NCBI RefSeq assembly: GCF_954871325.1
Contig: NC_088777.1
Location: forward strand, 12,191,366 to 12,255,365
Length of the DNA: 64,000 nt
Direction: 5' to 3'
Source of the DNA: Gordionus sp. m RMFG-2023
Taxonomy: Eukaryota > Nematomorpha > Gordioida > Chordodea > Parachordodidae
Positions within the stretch are counted from its first letter, which is position 1, and each line of letters begins with the position of its first letter. A model generated the notes under the pieces. That model searched no databases. It saw only the letters and a list, made by a program, of their open reading frames with translations, and had not been told where the DNA came from. A program made the position numbers and the translations under genes. Shown here piece by piece: positions 38,001-49,777 of the stretch.

Positions 38001-41000
38001 GACTATATTGCCTTCGTCGCTACCAGATATGATTCTAAAAGGACGAATCGGTCTGTAATCGCACGAGTTGATAGGGCGAGAGTGACCTATTATTTCGCCC
38101 AGAGAGGTACCCGTATCGGCACTCATAACGTGGGCGAACCTATAGAAGTATAAGAATTTTTTTTTTATCATAATACATTCTTTTTATTTCATAATAATTT
38201 TTTTGGTCATGTGTAATTTAACGTGGTAGAGCGAATAGTAACCATATCTTAAAAATTATTTCTTCTATCTTTTTGGCTTATTTGTCTTTCCTTCTAGTTT
38301 ATAGATTTTTTAAAAATTATTTTCCTTAAAGATTAAAAGTTATTGATAATATATATACGAATATTGGAGGTTAATTTTGATTCTGATAATAATGATTAAA
38401 AAAAATATTTAATAAGCTTGAGAAACGAGAAGTCATTTTCCTAACTAAATTATCCACCTGACCATCTAGTTATGTCTTACTTCGATTATAAGCAGAAACT
38501 AGAATCCTCGCAATGGCACAAATCTAATAAGTGAAAGCCGCTTTAAAAAATTTTAGGAACCAGGACCACTTTCCTACAAATAATTAGGCCGGGCACTAGG
38601 AAACTAAACTCCCTTTTCGTCCAGATGCTTAAAAAAAGTGGGAAAATATTTGAGCCGTTTTGTTAGGGAGGATAAATGTTCACAAATAATTTGTATGAAA
38701 CTATAGAAATTTTGGTATTTACATATTCCCTGACTAAACAAAAGAGAACGTTCTTCATAGTGCGCACAAATTGAGCGCTTGCATTTTGCCGTAATTTTTG
38801 ATGAGAAAATTGAGGCGGAATTTTTAATATTATAAAAAAAAGTGGATTATATTAGTTTGGAACAAAAAAAAATGTTAAATCTAAATTATTAAATTAAACC
38901 CCTGTTTGCGTTTTAAAGATGGTTACTAGAGCCAAGCCCGAATTTGACAAATTAGCATAATACCATTTGAAATGCTATTTGCGTTTTACATCGCAGCGTT
39001 TGAAAGGCTCAATTTGTGCTCACTATTAAATATATATAGTGAGCACCCAAATAAAGTATTCTTATAGAAATATTTATATAAATCTTATTTAACCCAACAA
39101 AAAAAAATTAAAGTTAAAACTTTTCTTTTCCTTCGCCCACCATAACCAGCTTTTGATTGTCTGGAGACCAGGATAAGTCTTTTATAGCACCGAACATTGG
39201 TTGAAACTCGTTTTTAAGAATGTGGGTAGGATTTATGGCATCCCAGATACGTATTTTTCCAAATGCATCTTAAATTTGTTCCATAACATTTTTAAAATTT
39301 AAATTATTATAATTTAAAGCATGTTGGCATTTACTTTGATATACAAAGTTTGGACACATGAATCTAGTTAAAAAAAATCAATGAGTAGTGCATATGCAGG
39401 GATGTAGTCGCGTGCCCGAGCCAGAAATTTTCAAAAAATATAAAAAAAATTCATTTTTTTAAAATGGTATTTTAACATATTATTAATATTTTTTTTATAT
39501 CATGAAGGAAACATAAAATATTCTATAAACAAATTAAGAGTATTAATGTAATTTTATGTTTTGAATCAAAAAAACGAACATTCACTATTTTAATTGGTTT
39601 TAAAAGAATATCCGATAGAAATAGGGGAATATTATTGAATCAGTTTTGACTGTTCGCGTATAGCGTTATAAAAATGAAAAATATTACAAATTTTTTATAA
39701 CTAGAGCATGCATTAAAAATGGCTAATCACATTGATAAACAAAATTGACAACGGCATTATCTTGCAAAATTAAAGCCCGTTTGTGGATTTCGAATCTTAA
39801 ATAACATATGGGACATATTTTGCGTTTTATATATTCTGCCTAGTTAATAATTCATCGTCCTCCTAAATCAACTGCTCACGAATGATATAAATAAATATAA
39901 AATATCTCCTATTATGATCCTTTTTTAAATTTCTAGACCTACCTTGTTAACGATAGCGCCACTATCATGACTGGGAATAAATCAGATGTAGCAAAGAGCT
40001 TTGGGCATTACACCCAACGATCATACCCTGGAATTGTTTAAATCAGCGTTTAAAATTAGCAGTGCCCGATGCAATAAAAAGTTTTACAGGTATTAATCAC
40101 TTTAAAGCCTTTTTTAACCCAATTATATAGCCAGTTTAACAAAAATCAAGAGGCTTTGGATCAAGCGTCTGAATTAGACAATCAGTTGCTAAATATTGAA
40201 AGGGTACTTGTACGATGGATAGCAGTCTTTGTACTATTAAATAGAATAACTATGAGGCACTGTATACGCTTTTGAAAAAATCAGCAAATTCTAGCAACAG
40301 TGCTAAATTTAACGGGCTGTCCACCCGGTTAAAAAACGGTCATATTTTATCAGATCTCGCTTTAATGTATTTGATTTATTCAATCTATCTCTAGAACTTC
40401 GGACAAAAACAATCCGTTTATCTAATGCTGAAAAATCTATAAAGCGAACGATTCATGTTCTAAAATCGTTTAATCTCTTTTATAATTTCGAAATAAATGT
40501 TTTAATATTTCATCACCTGAGAATTGGGTTATTCCATATCGACCTTTTGTCAAAAATGTCTTTTTTACATAAATCAATTTAATTATTTCTTATTTACATA
40601 AAAACCCCATAATATTTATAAATTAAATTAAAGCCAATATCAGCCATCATATTGAAAACAATAGAAATTTAATTTTTAAAATTACTCTCCTGTAAAATTA
40701 AAAAAAGTGGAAATGGAGTAATCTAAATCTCAGGTGATGATTTCTAAATGGCATATGAAAATGTCTCAAGAAGCTAAGGGAAAATAGAAAGCATTCTGGT
40801 ATCAGTGAAAATTAATTCATTGTTGCCCTTGCCTTTGGATGCTTATTCCGATAATTTTGGTAATTAGCTTTAGCTATCTTATCTGACACGAAATACTTAG
40901 AAAAAGATAACTGGCTAGCACACCCTCTCGTTCGTTATAGGGAAGAGCAAATTAAACAAATTTATTTCCAACTGAAACTCGATGTGGATCTCGCAATAAA

Positions 41001-44000
41001 TGGGATGAGGGGGATCATATATATGATAATAATGAAGGTAATAAATGTCTCTGTGATTTGAAAAAGTTTCAAAATTGAATTAACATAATTCCGTCTAGTA
41101 CAGTTTGCTGGATATGAGCGCGACTTTCACCTTATAAATATGCCATTAATATGGATTGGCTTGTAAGTCTTACGATAAAACGAATTTCCAGTTATATGAT
41201 GAAAACGTTAACCAGTCCCCTCTCAGTCAATTGATTTCTTATCCGGGTGACAAGTCACAGATCTGCAAACGATAACAAATAATGAATCTAAAATATTGAA
41301 AAAGATTTATTAAGGGCGAATATTGTAGTTTATTTACACTTTTTTTTGATATATCGATTTATGCATTATCATATAATATAATTATGAAATGCATTTTTAC
41401 GTCATTATAGCTATTTTTTATAATATAAATATCAGAGACCTGCAGAGGTACCATCTTTTCATAAAAATTTTCGGCCTAGGTTTTATATTTTTAGGCCGGT
41501 CCGTATTTTGTTTAAAATAAATTTTCAGGCTCGGCCCGGATTTTTTTAAAATATATTACATTTATTTAAAATTTTTGTAGCTAATAATGGCGATTTAAAA
41601 TATGGTTTTAAAATATACGGCCTAGTCCGGGTATTTTAATTTCAGACCCGGCCCAGATAAATATAATGCATTGTGTATGAAATGCCTCTATATATAAACT
41701 AATAATAAAATAAATAAAAAAATTTTAAAAATATTTGCGTCCAATTCTTGGAAAAAGAAAAATTCGCCTCTATTTTTTACAATTTTGGCGTGTCCCCTAT
41801 ATTTTTTGAGAATAGCGTGCCCCCGCCCCAAATTTTAGGACTACAACACTCCGCATCTGTTGAGAAAAAAAAGACGCAGCGTCATTTTTACGGCATACAT
41901 ATTTTATATTCAGAAACTTGCCGGCAGGGGCTAAAACCTGATTTGAAGTAGGCCGCAAAGCAACAGACTAAAAAATAATAATAAAACCAGGATAAGATTT
42001 TTTGATATAAAATTTTTACAAATTAACTTGTTGGTAAATTCATATAATGAAGTATTCATTCATTCATGTCTAATTATTAATTTCCATTCGAAACCCATAT
42101 GACAACATTTTAAAGGTTCGGGTCAGGTGATAAAAATAATTATAATGTTGAAAATCCGGGCCTGGTTTAAAAATTATTAACTTGGGCTAGGTTTAAAAAT
42201 TTGACCTTTATAGGGTGATAATTGCGTGTGTCCTATTTATATCAGCCCCCCTCCAAACATAATTCTCATTTTATAGGAAACTTCCCAGGCATACTTTTAT
42301 TCCTATAAGTAATACGATAAAAAAACGAATATTGAATTATTTATTAATACGTAGACCTTAAAAATGCATTCAATGAAATGGGATACTTAGTTGAGTTTTA
42401 CCCATAGAAGTCTATGGTTTTACCTTATTTTTTTGTATATCTGTTATAAATAAAATTTGAAAAAAAACTCTAAAATTCAAGCGATAAAATACATAAATCG
42501 ATGCTTAAGTCGAGGGAAAAAACTAACATACCTGCAGAAGCTATATAATTTCCATTGGGCGAATATTTAGCGACGGTTGTTTGGGTGGAATGTTGAGTGT
42601 ATATGTCAACTATCGAAGGTTCCTATCATAAATTAACACTAAGTTGTTAAATCAATCTAGATCAATATCTGTGCTTTTGTTTTACTATCAATAAAAACTA
42701 ACAAAATTAATATACATTATATTTATTTACGGTTTTAAACACTAATTTTAGCCCCGCCCCAGCCATATCTTATATACTGATTCATTTTTTCGAGCAAAAA
42801 AACTATGTTCTTTTATTCTTTTTTTGTATTTATCTCCTATCCATTTCTTTATTTTATTTCACTATTTATTTATGTATTTTTTTTTTGTAATAAATTGGTA
42901 ATTAATATAGGCAAAATATGACAAATGTTTAATTATTACTTTAATTAAAAAATTTATCTAAAATCTTATTATTATACTAGTAAAGAATTGTTTGTTAAAC
43001 ACATGCTACGAATAATGACAGATCGAAGAAACCTTGAGTAAATTTTATTATTTTTTTAAATCAAATATTGGGTTCAATTTTCTTTTCCACCTAAAATAAA
43101 TAAAATCAAAATCAGTGACCTACAAAAGTCAAATTTTTAAGTCCGGCACTGTCGGAGATTTTTAAAACTTTGTAGGCTGGGCCAGGGTTTTTAAAAATAT
43201 CATTTAAATATTTTTGATTGTATTTTATTAAATGGTTTAGATACTCGGGCTCTATAACAAATGTACCCTAAAATGTAAAGAAAAGAAGGGCATCATTTAC
43301 CAGTCAATGCCTCATAAATCGATCATTTTAATCCGGCAGATCATTTTATTATGTTTTTAATGTTTTAAAAATTTTGATCGGGGAACATGGAACCGAACGT
43401 TCTGGATACGTTTCGGAAATGGAACTTGGGGAAAGTTAGATACCGCCACTGGAACGGATTGTTCCGAAAAATATTAAAATTTTACCTCAATTTATTATAT
43501 AATTAATTATAAATAGAATATTAATAAATGTTCGTTTTTGTTCCTTTAATACCAGTTTGCTTTTCATATAATATTTTTTACTCATTATTTTGAATTATTT
43601 AGTGAAGGTCAAGGACCAGACAGAAACAATTTGACCGAACCGATATTAAATTAAAAGATCAACCAGAAAACTGATATCAAAAGATCGGATCATTTTTTTA
43701 AACCTTGCAAAACCCTTATTGACCTAGGAGGGAAAAAAATAAAACAAAAAAATCAAGAACTATTAAATTTGCCTCTATAAGTGTTGTTAACGGCACGATT
43801 TCGCCAATTTTTAATTAAGATTAGCCAAAATAATATTACACAAGACTCGCGATTTTAGATGTCTAAGTTTTCTGTCTTCTATGAGTAAAGCCTCCAGGCG
43901 TGCATAATATTTTTGGCCAATTCATTGGGTTAGTCCGTTTTTTGTTTTGCTTTTACTATTTTTTATTTTATTTTTTAATATTGGTTATCTTTTTTTGTTC

Positions 44001-47000
44001 TGCCTTTTTTTTAAATACCACCACTAATCTCACTTTATGGAGTTGAAGGTTATGGTCAATATAATACAATTTTAAATAGCAGAGCAAACGACCTTTAAAG
44101 GGTCAAAAATCAAGATAAAAAGGAGAGATATTTAAGCCATTTCAATTTCATGTGGACAAGAAAAATAATTAAAATTAGACATTTAATATTAATATATAAT
44201 ACTAAAAATCTCAAAGTAAAATATTTCGCATTTAAGAAAATTTAGCGATTCAAGACCTTAAAAATAATATAATATAGACTTTAAATATCGATGGATAAAA
44301 TTTATATTAATGTGCAAACTAGAGGTCTGCATTGGGCGGGCTTTTGAATGTTTGAAAAAAATTTAACCCGCACGCCCAGCCAGCCCATAGTTTTCAAAAA
44401 AATATATGCCCGCCCGCCCATTATTTATAAAAAATTTTTAACCCACGCCCACTTATAAAATTTAATTATGGTCATTCTTTCATTTTTTTTAAGCACATCT
44501 AATAAAAATATTTCAGCATTACATCTCTACAAAAAGTTTATAATTTAGGAAATTAATTATAAAAATAATCAATGTAAATTATGGACAATTTATTTGATCA
44601 AATTGAATATTTATGAAAAAAATATAAATGTAAAATTAATATTATATGTAATTATAATGCAAAAATAATAATGAATCGACATATTCTGGATTCAAACACG
44701 TTCTTCTTTGTTCTAAAAATCTTCAAACAATGCTAAATCCGCGTTCGGAAGAAGCACTAGAAAAGTTTTATTACATTCCCATAAAAGGAAATTTTTAATA
44801 GACAAAAATGTTTATTTATTCTAAGAAAAAAGTTTTGTTGTGTTTATTACATAATATAGTTAGGTAAATGTTCTTCACTTAAAAAAAAAAGATTGGTACA
44901 ATAAAAAAAGAAATATTGTTATAGATCATTTAAACAATTATTTTTTTTAGTTTGTTTTTGAACTAAAATTTTAAATTTCCTTAACCCGCCCGCTCATTGT
45001 TTAAATTTCTTAACCCGCCCGCCCAACCCGCCTATAGATTTTTTTAACCCGCCCGCCCATTCTCAAAAATTTTTTTTACCCGCCCATCCGCCCGCCTATT
45101 TAGATAAGCGGGCGTGGGCGGGCGGGCCGGCCGAAATCCCGCCCAATGCAGACCTCTAGTGCAAACCTTAAATGATAATCTTTTAGAAAATGTCTTATAA
45201 TACTTTGAAATAGAGTTTGAAAAAAAAATCTTCAAAAATTTTTTAAAAAGACTAAAATGGTAGATTAAAAGAAATAAAATGAGATAATATTCAGTTAGGA
45301 CAAGTCGTGGAACGAAATAATTTTATTTTTATAGGAACGGGAAGGTAACACGCTAATTTCTTATTATCATGTCTATAGAGAAAAGTTGTAAACGAGCTAT
45401 TTAAAGAAAAATAATCAGTGAAGAAAATAAAGGATTAAATTTTTATCCAGCCATATTTCTTATATTTGTGTTTAAATAGTATGTTGTATCTAAAATCGCT
45501 AAAAAATTTAGCAAACCATTTTTTGTCTAATGGCAAAATATTCAATTAAATTTTTTCAAAACTTCTTAATTAGTGGGTGTTTTCTTTTATTAGCTTACGG
45601 TTAATTGATTGATAGATGATGTCTCGTCTTCGATTGGATCAGATGTTAAATAAAGTTAAAAAAGAGGCATAAATTTAAGTTTAAACATGCTAATTAAACA
45701 GTATACTCATCTTAAAAATAATTTCTTTAGGTGCCGAAAAAAATGTAACCTTTATAATAAAATCTAAAAAGCAATTTTTTCCGACATATATTTATAATTT
45801 AAGTGTTATCAATTATGTGTGTACACGGTAAGAAAAAAATTCTCAGATAAAAAAATTTTTATTATCATTACTTACGAAAATTGCAAAACAAAAAAAAATA
45901 GTTCAAGGGTTTTAAATTATAAATGAAAAATACAATTTCTATTTACCAACCAAAAAACACAATTATTAATTTGTATTGTCCTCTTTATTCCATTCCATCA
46001 TATTTTTTAATGAATAAATAGTTTAGTAGCATTGTTCATTCATTTTATGTCAAAAGTAAAACAAACAAAAAAAATGGTTAGAAAAAAAAAATTCTTTTTT
46101 TGCCATGATTTTTTTTTGCAATGGACTTTATGAAAAAAATTTCATCAAAATTTTACAAGTATACGAGGAATAATAAAATTTGTAGGGCTGTGTCGATCCA
46201 CAAATTTTTCACCGATCAGATATTACTAAAAATGCCGATCCGAATATCGATATTTATATTGATTTTATTTACCAATCTATATTTGTATCAATGTAATAAA
46301 AATTTCATTACCTTATTTTTATAAAAACCAACTAACTTTCACGAATGAAGTGTATTTAATTTTTTTTTCTATTTACAATGTTTATGGGGTGAATGAGTTT
46401 TGTTAAACAGCTCCATTTAACAGATTTTAAAAAAAGACTAAATCAAGATTTTCGCAAAATATTATTACCTAAGCCTCTAAATTTTGTCAATAGACGTCCA
46501 AACCTTATCATCCGTGGGCAAAATCAATAAGCTTGAGTAATTTACTTTTGGCCAAAATCTTAAGTTAAACGATTAAAAATTGACTAAATTGGCAGTTTAA
46601 CAACACTAATATTTTAAGATATCTTTCTTGTTGTAGATACATTGGCGTACGCAGCGGGGGGGGGCAGGGAGACAAATCCCCCCCAAAGCCAAAAAATGCA
46701 GATGCCAGATATATTTTTCAAAAATATTATTGTTAATATTAATTTATATTTGTTAATATTTATTCCTATCTCATATATATATATATTTAATTACATTTAT
46801 TTATCACATTCATCGACTAAGTTATTTTATCAATTAATTTCGATTTCGAGTTTTCCTATTTACCTATTATTTTCAAATTTTAGTGGCGTAATATTTATCT
46901 AAATTTCTAGTCAATTAATAATTATCTCTGAAACTCCTTGTCCAACAGGGAGAAAGAAATTGCAAGTTTGTCCAACGAGATAGAGTCTCCACCATCAAGC

Positions 47001-49777
47001 AGTAACAGCTATTATGGAGTTAGAAGAGCCGAATTAATGATATTACTGAAATATCACAATGGCTTGAAAGAAATATTTCATCAGAAGCAAGAAAATTATT
47101 GGATTCAATGCTTATTCCAAATTTTATTTCTCATTAGAATGTATTATTTAATTATACAACTATTTTAAGTAATACTTTTCAAAAACATGACATTGACTTG
47201 ATTAAGAAGATGAGAATAGCGGAGAGCATTTTATCAGAACTCAAGGAAATTAGGGCTAATGTTGATGAAGAATTTCATATTTTATTGTTGAGTCAAAAGC
47301 AGAGCTATACGTGTTTAATATTTGTCTCCCTCGACTTGTAGCAAGGCAAGCTCATCGTTAAAACATTAATATAGGATCAGTAGAAGAGTATATCTTAAAT
47401 ACAGATACATTTATAATCCAAATAAATAAATTTTTACTTAATCATGCAGCACTTACTAATCTGCAAATATTACTTCCACAAAAGCCTTCCCAACCTTTTT
47501 CAGGTGATAGAAAAAAAAATATTTGTTAGATTTTTATTATGAAGATGTTAAAGTATTTTATGATGCCTTACTAGCTGAATAACTATGTTTATAAGATTAA
47601 CAATGGTTGATATAGTCCCAAAAAATGGTATGGATGCTCTGCATTATTTCAAACACATTTTAGATTAAATTCCCAATGTATTAAAAGGGTTTATAAACTC
47701 TTACAATTAGTAAACTAATGAGAGAACATTCTTTAAAAGAATAACAGAGGCCTGCAGAAGTACCATTTGCAGGGCAAGGCCCGGATTTTTTTTAAAGATT
47801 TTTCATGGCCCAGCCTAGATTTTTTTAAAAATTTTCAGCGGCCCGGCCCAGCTTTTTTTAAAATAAAATTTTCAGGCCCGGTATGGGTGTTTTTTTAAAA
47901 AAATTTAGGGCCCGGCCTGGGTATATTTAAAAAAATTAAAATACTGCCCAGCCCGGGGGCCGGGCCTCCAGGTCTCTAAGAAGTACAACATCTGAAAGTA
48001 GATTGAAAGGTTTGGATCTTTTGAATATTCATAGGCATTTGACGACAAGCAAGGATGAGATAATTGAAAAATTAGCTCAATCACAACGAAGATTGGATTT
48101 TACATTGTAAATATATAACATATAAATGCAATTATTCCTAAGAAACTTTTTGTGTAAAGGCTCAAAAAATTCAAATTTCTATTTTGGGTCATTTAAGTGA
48201 TTCTTTATATATAATTTTTTTATAATTCACATAAATTTAAAATTGTGTATTAGAAATAGTTATTAGTCATAATAAATTTATGCTTGATATTTTTAAAAAA
48301 CAATATTTCTTAAAAAAATTTATTATCCCCCCCCCAGACCAAATTCCTGCGTACGCGCCTGTGCAGATAATATAATAAAAAATAGTGTAAAATTTTTAAC
48401 TATTTTTATAAACATTACAACAAATAAATTGTTAAATAAATTGTTTTTAATTTATTATTATGAATATTTATAAAATAAAAAAAGATGATATATTTATATT
48501 TACAATCATAAAATAATCCAAAACAATAAAAAAATATCAGATCAGATCAGTTTATCCAATATTTTTTTAAAATGCTAAATATTGGTGCAGTTGATCCGAT
48601 ATAATATTGGCACAACCCTAATTAATATTAGTCATGCTGAAGAAGAAATCCCAGCCTTAGTAAATTATCAAACTCAATTGGACTGGCTTCAAATTTAAAA
48701 GTATGAACTTTCAAAGTTTCCAAATGATACAGATTGCAGAAAAAATGGATGATTTACTATTATTTTAAGAGGATATGAACAAGAATATAAATTTTAGCAC
48801 CCATCAAACTTTGTCCAGTTATTCTTAATGTTTAATGATTTTGTTATATTTAATAAAACATTTTTTTATTTTATAATTAATTTTAAACAATATCAATAAA
48901 CTAGTTTATTTTAGTAAAAAAGTAAAATGATGTCTCCACAAATGAAGATATATCAGGATTCTCCCTATTTCTATTGGACAATAGCTTTAAAATTGTAATA
49001 AAATATTTAACCAATAACATGACAGATACTAGGACATTTTTTATGATAAAGCAAAAAATCATATATAATACTAACATTTAATTATTTTATATAAGGCTTT
49101 GTCCAAAACAACAAAAATTAAATTCAAAAACTTTCAAAATTTTATCAAAAAACATGAAATCTTTTTTTAATATAGAAACAAAAATATTACCAAACATATT
49201 TATGAAATTTACAAAACTTAGGCATTAGGTTTCCATAAAATACAAAATTATTGAAAATTTTATAGGTTTCTTTGGCAAAGAATAGATAATATTATAAACT
49301 ATGTGGATATCTGATTTATTATACTGCAATCTGAAAATTTTAAAAGATATAGATATATTCTTAATGTATAAGAATTGTTCCTATTTTAGATATTAAAATA
49401 AGATATTCAAATTATAGGTAAAATAAAATAATGATAACAAATTATACCAATGTTTTATCATTATTCAAAATACTTTAAAATATAAGTTATATATTTATGA
49501 ATACCTTTTAAAAACAATAAAATATTTACTTCAATATTACGAATAATCACACTGTTTCCATAAGTATAAAGGAAGTTTTTTCCCTTGGGATCTCCTCCCA
49601 AAACAATGCTCTGACCGCGGGTCGTTCTAGGTAAAGAGGGATATGTTTGTTCTAATAAAAATAATTAAAATGTTACATATTAGAAGATGATGTTCAAAAA
49701 TTTACAATTGATTTTTTTGCTGTTAAATTGTTATACGTTGTAATACCTAATTCATATCGTTTTCTTGAGAGTGACAT
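29041..49777 (-). CDS. WDR1: Actin-interacting protein 1 (WD-repeat protein 1), 16 exons, complete
   Basis: Partner of ADF/cofilin that promotes actin filament disassembly; the family folds into two seven-bladed beta-propellers. Exons on the - strand: 49777-49747 (start, [10 protein letters not shown]), 49651-49530, 42622-42532, 39268-39121, 38139-37959, 37840-37763, 37134-37057, 36778-36687, 36040-35902, 35717-35639, 32464-32308, 31919-31835, 30736-30623, 29847-29668, 29491-29341, 29156-29041 (stop TGA). All phases fit and give about 613 residues. Family motifs include [109 protein letters not shown] and [20 protein letters not shown]. The first exon is tiny (31 bp) and rests on phase and position. 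Most introns start GTT; intron 10 is AT-AC. Introns hold many transposons but no exon is broken. Confidence 0.96.
29492..32307 (-). other. AIP1 introns 11-14
   Basis: Besides exons 12-14, these introns hold a 13-G run at 30046-30058 and G-rich GGGGGTGGGGGG near 30465. They also hold a diverged TAGTGTTGTTAAA-type miniature element at about 32135-32275, with inverted GTTAAATGATCTAACTATGG and its worn inverse. About 150 bp near 31440-31500 carry CCCGAGCCCGGC, a trace of the GC-rich family. Confidence 0.45.
32575..33890 (-). mobile_element. 5'-truncated RTE-like LINE (reverse transcriptase and C-terminal part)
   Basis: On the - strand the coding part runs from about 33890 to 32575: [79 protein letters not shown], then the catalytic block [24 protein letters not shown], and the tail motifs [15 protein letters not shown] and [12 protein letters not shown]. 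It is in three frames, so at least two frameshifts (near 33280 and 33050) have accumulated; the 5' endonuclease is missing. The 3' tail is A-rich and ends about 110 bp from the 3' splice site of the AT-AC intron. It may be the same family as the fragment at 26053. Confidence 0.88.
34625..35240 (+). pseudogene. Decayed open frame of unknown origin in AIP1 intron 10
   Basis: Short coding-like stretches in one general direction, including [20 protein letters not shown] with a CxxC pair, [11 protein letters not shown] and [21 protein letters not shown] do not recognise the family; a transposon or a retro-copied host gene is possible. It is clearly broken. Confidence 0.35.
37841..37958 (-). other. 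Short AIP1 intron 5
   Basis: At 118 bp it is one of the two shortest AIP1 introns (intron 1 is 95 bp); it starts GTTTGC and ends CAAG. Confidence 0.6.
38140..39120 (-). other. AIP1 intron 4
   Basis: 981 bp. No element recognised; the motif GAGCACCC/GAGCGCTTGC..., seen as ATTGAGCGCTTGCATTTTGC near 38770 and its rough inverse near 38990, suggests a worn inverted-repeat element. Confidence 0.35.
39940..41300 (+). mobile_element. Decayed hAT transposase, antisense in AIP1 intron 3
   Basis: Conceptual reading on the + strand gives [20 protein letters not shown] and then [20 protein letters not shown], which match the hAT block known from KIAA1586-like and related transposases (RWVASSF..V..W.NYEALY..F..). 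GINHFKAFF just upstream (near 40100) belongs to the same domain. The frame is interrupted many times by stops and shifts, and the C-terminal half beyond 40600 is hardly readable. Ends not found. The opposite strand carries AIP1. Confidence 0.6.
41433..41692. mobile_element. GC-rich miniature hAT-type element
   Basis: It starts CAGAGACCTGCAGAGGTACC, the same as the copies at 4303 and 55793, and probably ends GCCTCTA at 41692. The interior has GGCCTAGG- and GGCCCGG-type blocks. Target duplications are not recognisable. Confidence 0.55.
41693..42531. other. Rest of AIP1 intron 3, left part
   Basis: A 67-codon + strand frame at 41748-41951 has no family resemblance and is probably chance. Weak GC-rich traces lie near 42115-42205 (GGGCCTGG, GGGCTAGG). 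Confidence 0.35.
43113..43215. mobile_element. Remnant of GC-rich hAT family
   Basis: CAGTGACCTACAAAAGTC resembles the inverse of the right end at 21256 (TAGAGATCTGCAAAAGTC), followed by GTCCGGCACTG and GGCTGGGCCAGGG. Truncated. Confidence 0.4.
43778..43945. mobile_element. Diverged TAGTGTTGTTAAA miniature element
   Basis: The left end TAAGTGTTGTTAACGGC is clear; the interior shares the CCTCCAGG and ATATTTTTGGCC layout of the copy at 2432. The right end is worn away. Confidence 0.45.
44320..45158 (-). mobile_element. hAT-derived element, 839 bp, with transposase C-terminal remnant
   Basis: Terminal inverted repeats are TAGAGGTCTGCATTGGGCGG and its inverse at 45139-45158. The 8-bp target duplication GTGCAAAC is exact (44312-44319, 45159-45166), which fixes both ends. 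Both ends carry runs of CCCGCCCGCCC-type blocks. On the - strand near 44760-44650 a remnant of the hAT C-terminal dimerisation domain can be read, [11 protein letters not shown], then [20 protein letters not shown], with one stop inside. So it is an internally deleted relative of an autonomous hAT element rather than a de novo miniature. It lies in AIP1 intron 2. Confidence 0.88.
46397..46608. mobile_element. TAGTGTTGTTAAA miniature element
   Basis: Right end GCAGTTTAACAACACTA is intact; left TTGTTAAACAGCTCC lacks its first bases. Interior as in the copy at 2432 (AAGCCTCTAAATTTTGTC, then GACGTCCAAACCTTATC). Confidence 0.55.
46640..48361 (+). mobile_element. hAT element with ZMYM1-like transposase remnant
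   Basis: Ends are CATTGGCGTACGCAG on the left and CTGCGTACGCGCCTG on the right (inverse CAGGCGCGTACGCAG). Flanks TGTAGATA (46632-46639) and TGCAGATA (48362-48369) match at seven of eight bases. The + strand reads short transposase pieces: [20 protein letters not shown] near 46942, and at 47992-48110 [15 protein letters not shown], then [15 protein letters not shown], typical of the extreme C terminus of hAT transposases of the ZMYM1-like or TTF type. Many stops lie in between. The GC-rich element at 47745 interrupts the C-terminal region. Confidence 0.75.
47745..47978. mobile_element. GC-rich miniature hAT-type element, innermost layer
   Basis: Begins CAGAGGCCTGCAGAAGTACC and ends CCAGGTCTCTA. 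Interior GGCCCGG blocks between T/A runs. It interrupts the hAT transposase remnant between FFKRI and [11 protein letters not shown], so it is younger than that element. Flanks AAGAATAA and AGAAGTAC are only roughly alike. Confidence 0.65.
48621..49529. other. AIP1 intron 2, part next to exon 2
   Basis: Strongly AT-rich; no element or coding frame could be supported. Confidence 0.4.

Larger units (their letters stand above)
46183..48620. mobile_element. Outer hAT-like element (TAGGG ends) filled by later insertions
   Basis: The left end is TAGGGCTGTGTCGATCC and the right end CAATATTGGCACAACCCTA, inverted to each other, with CCGAT/ATCGG blocks inside as in the 6587 element. Three later insertions lie inside: a miniature element (46397-46608), a hAT element with coding remnant (46640-48361) and, inside that, a GC-rich element (47745-47978). 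The outer flanks no longer match. Confidence 0.6.

Noticed and set aside
41748-41951. 67-codon frame beginning [13 protein letters not shown]
   Set aside because: It lies in repeat debris within an AIP1 intron and matches nothing.
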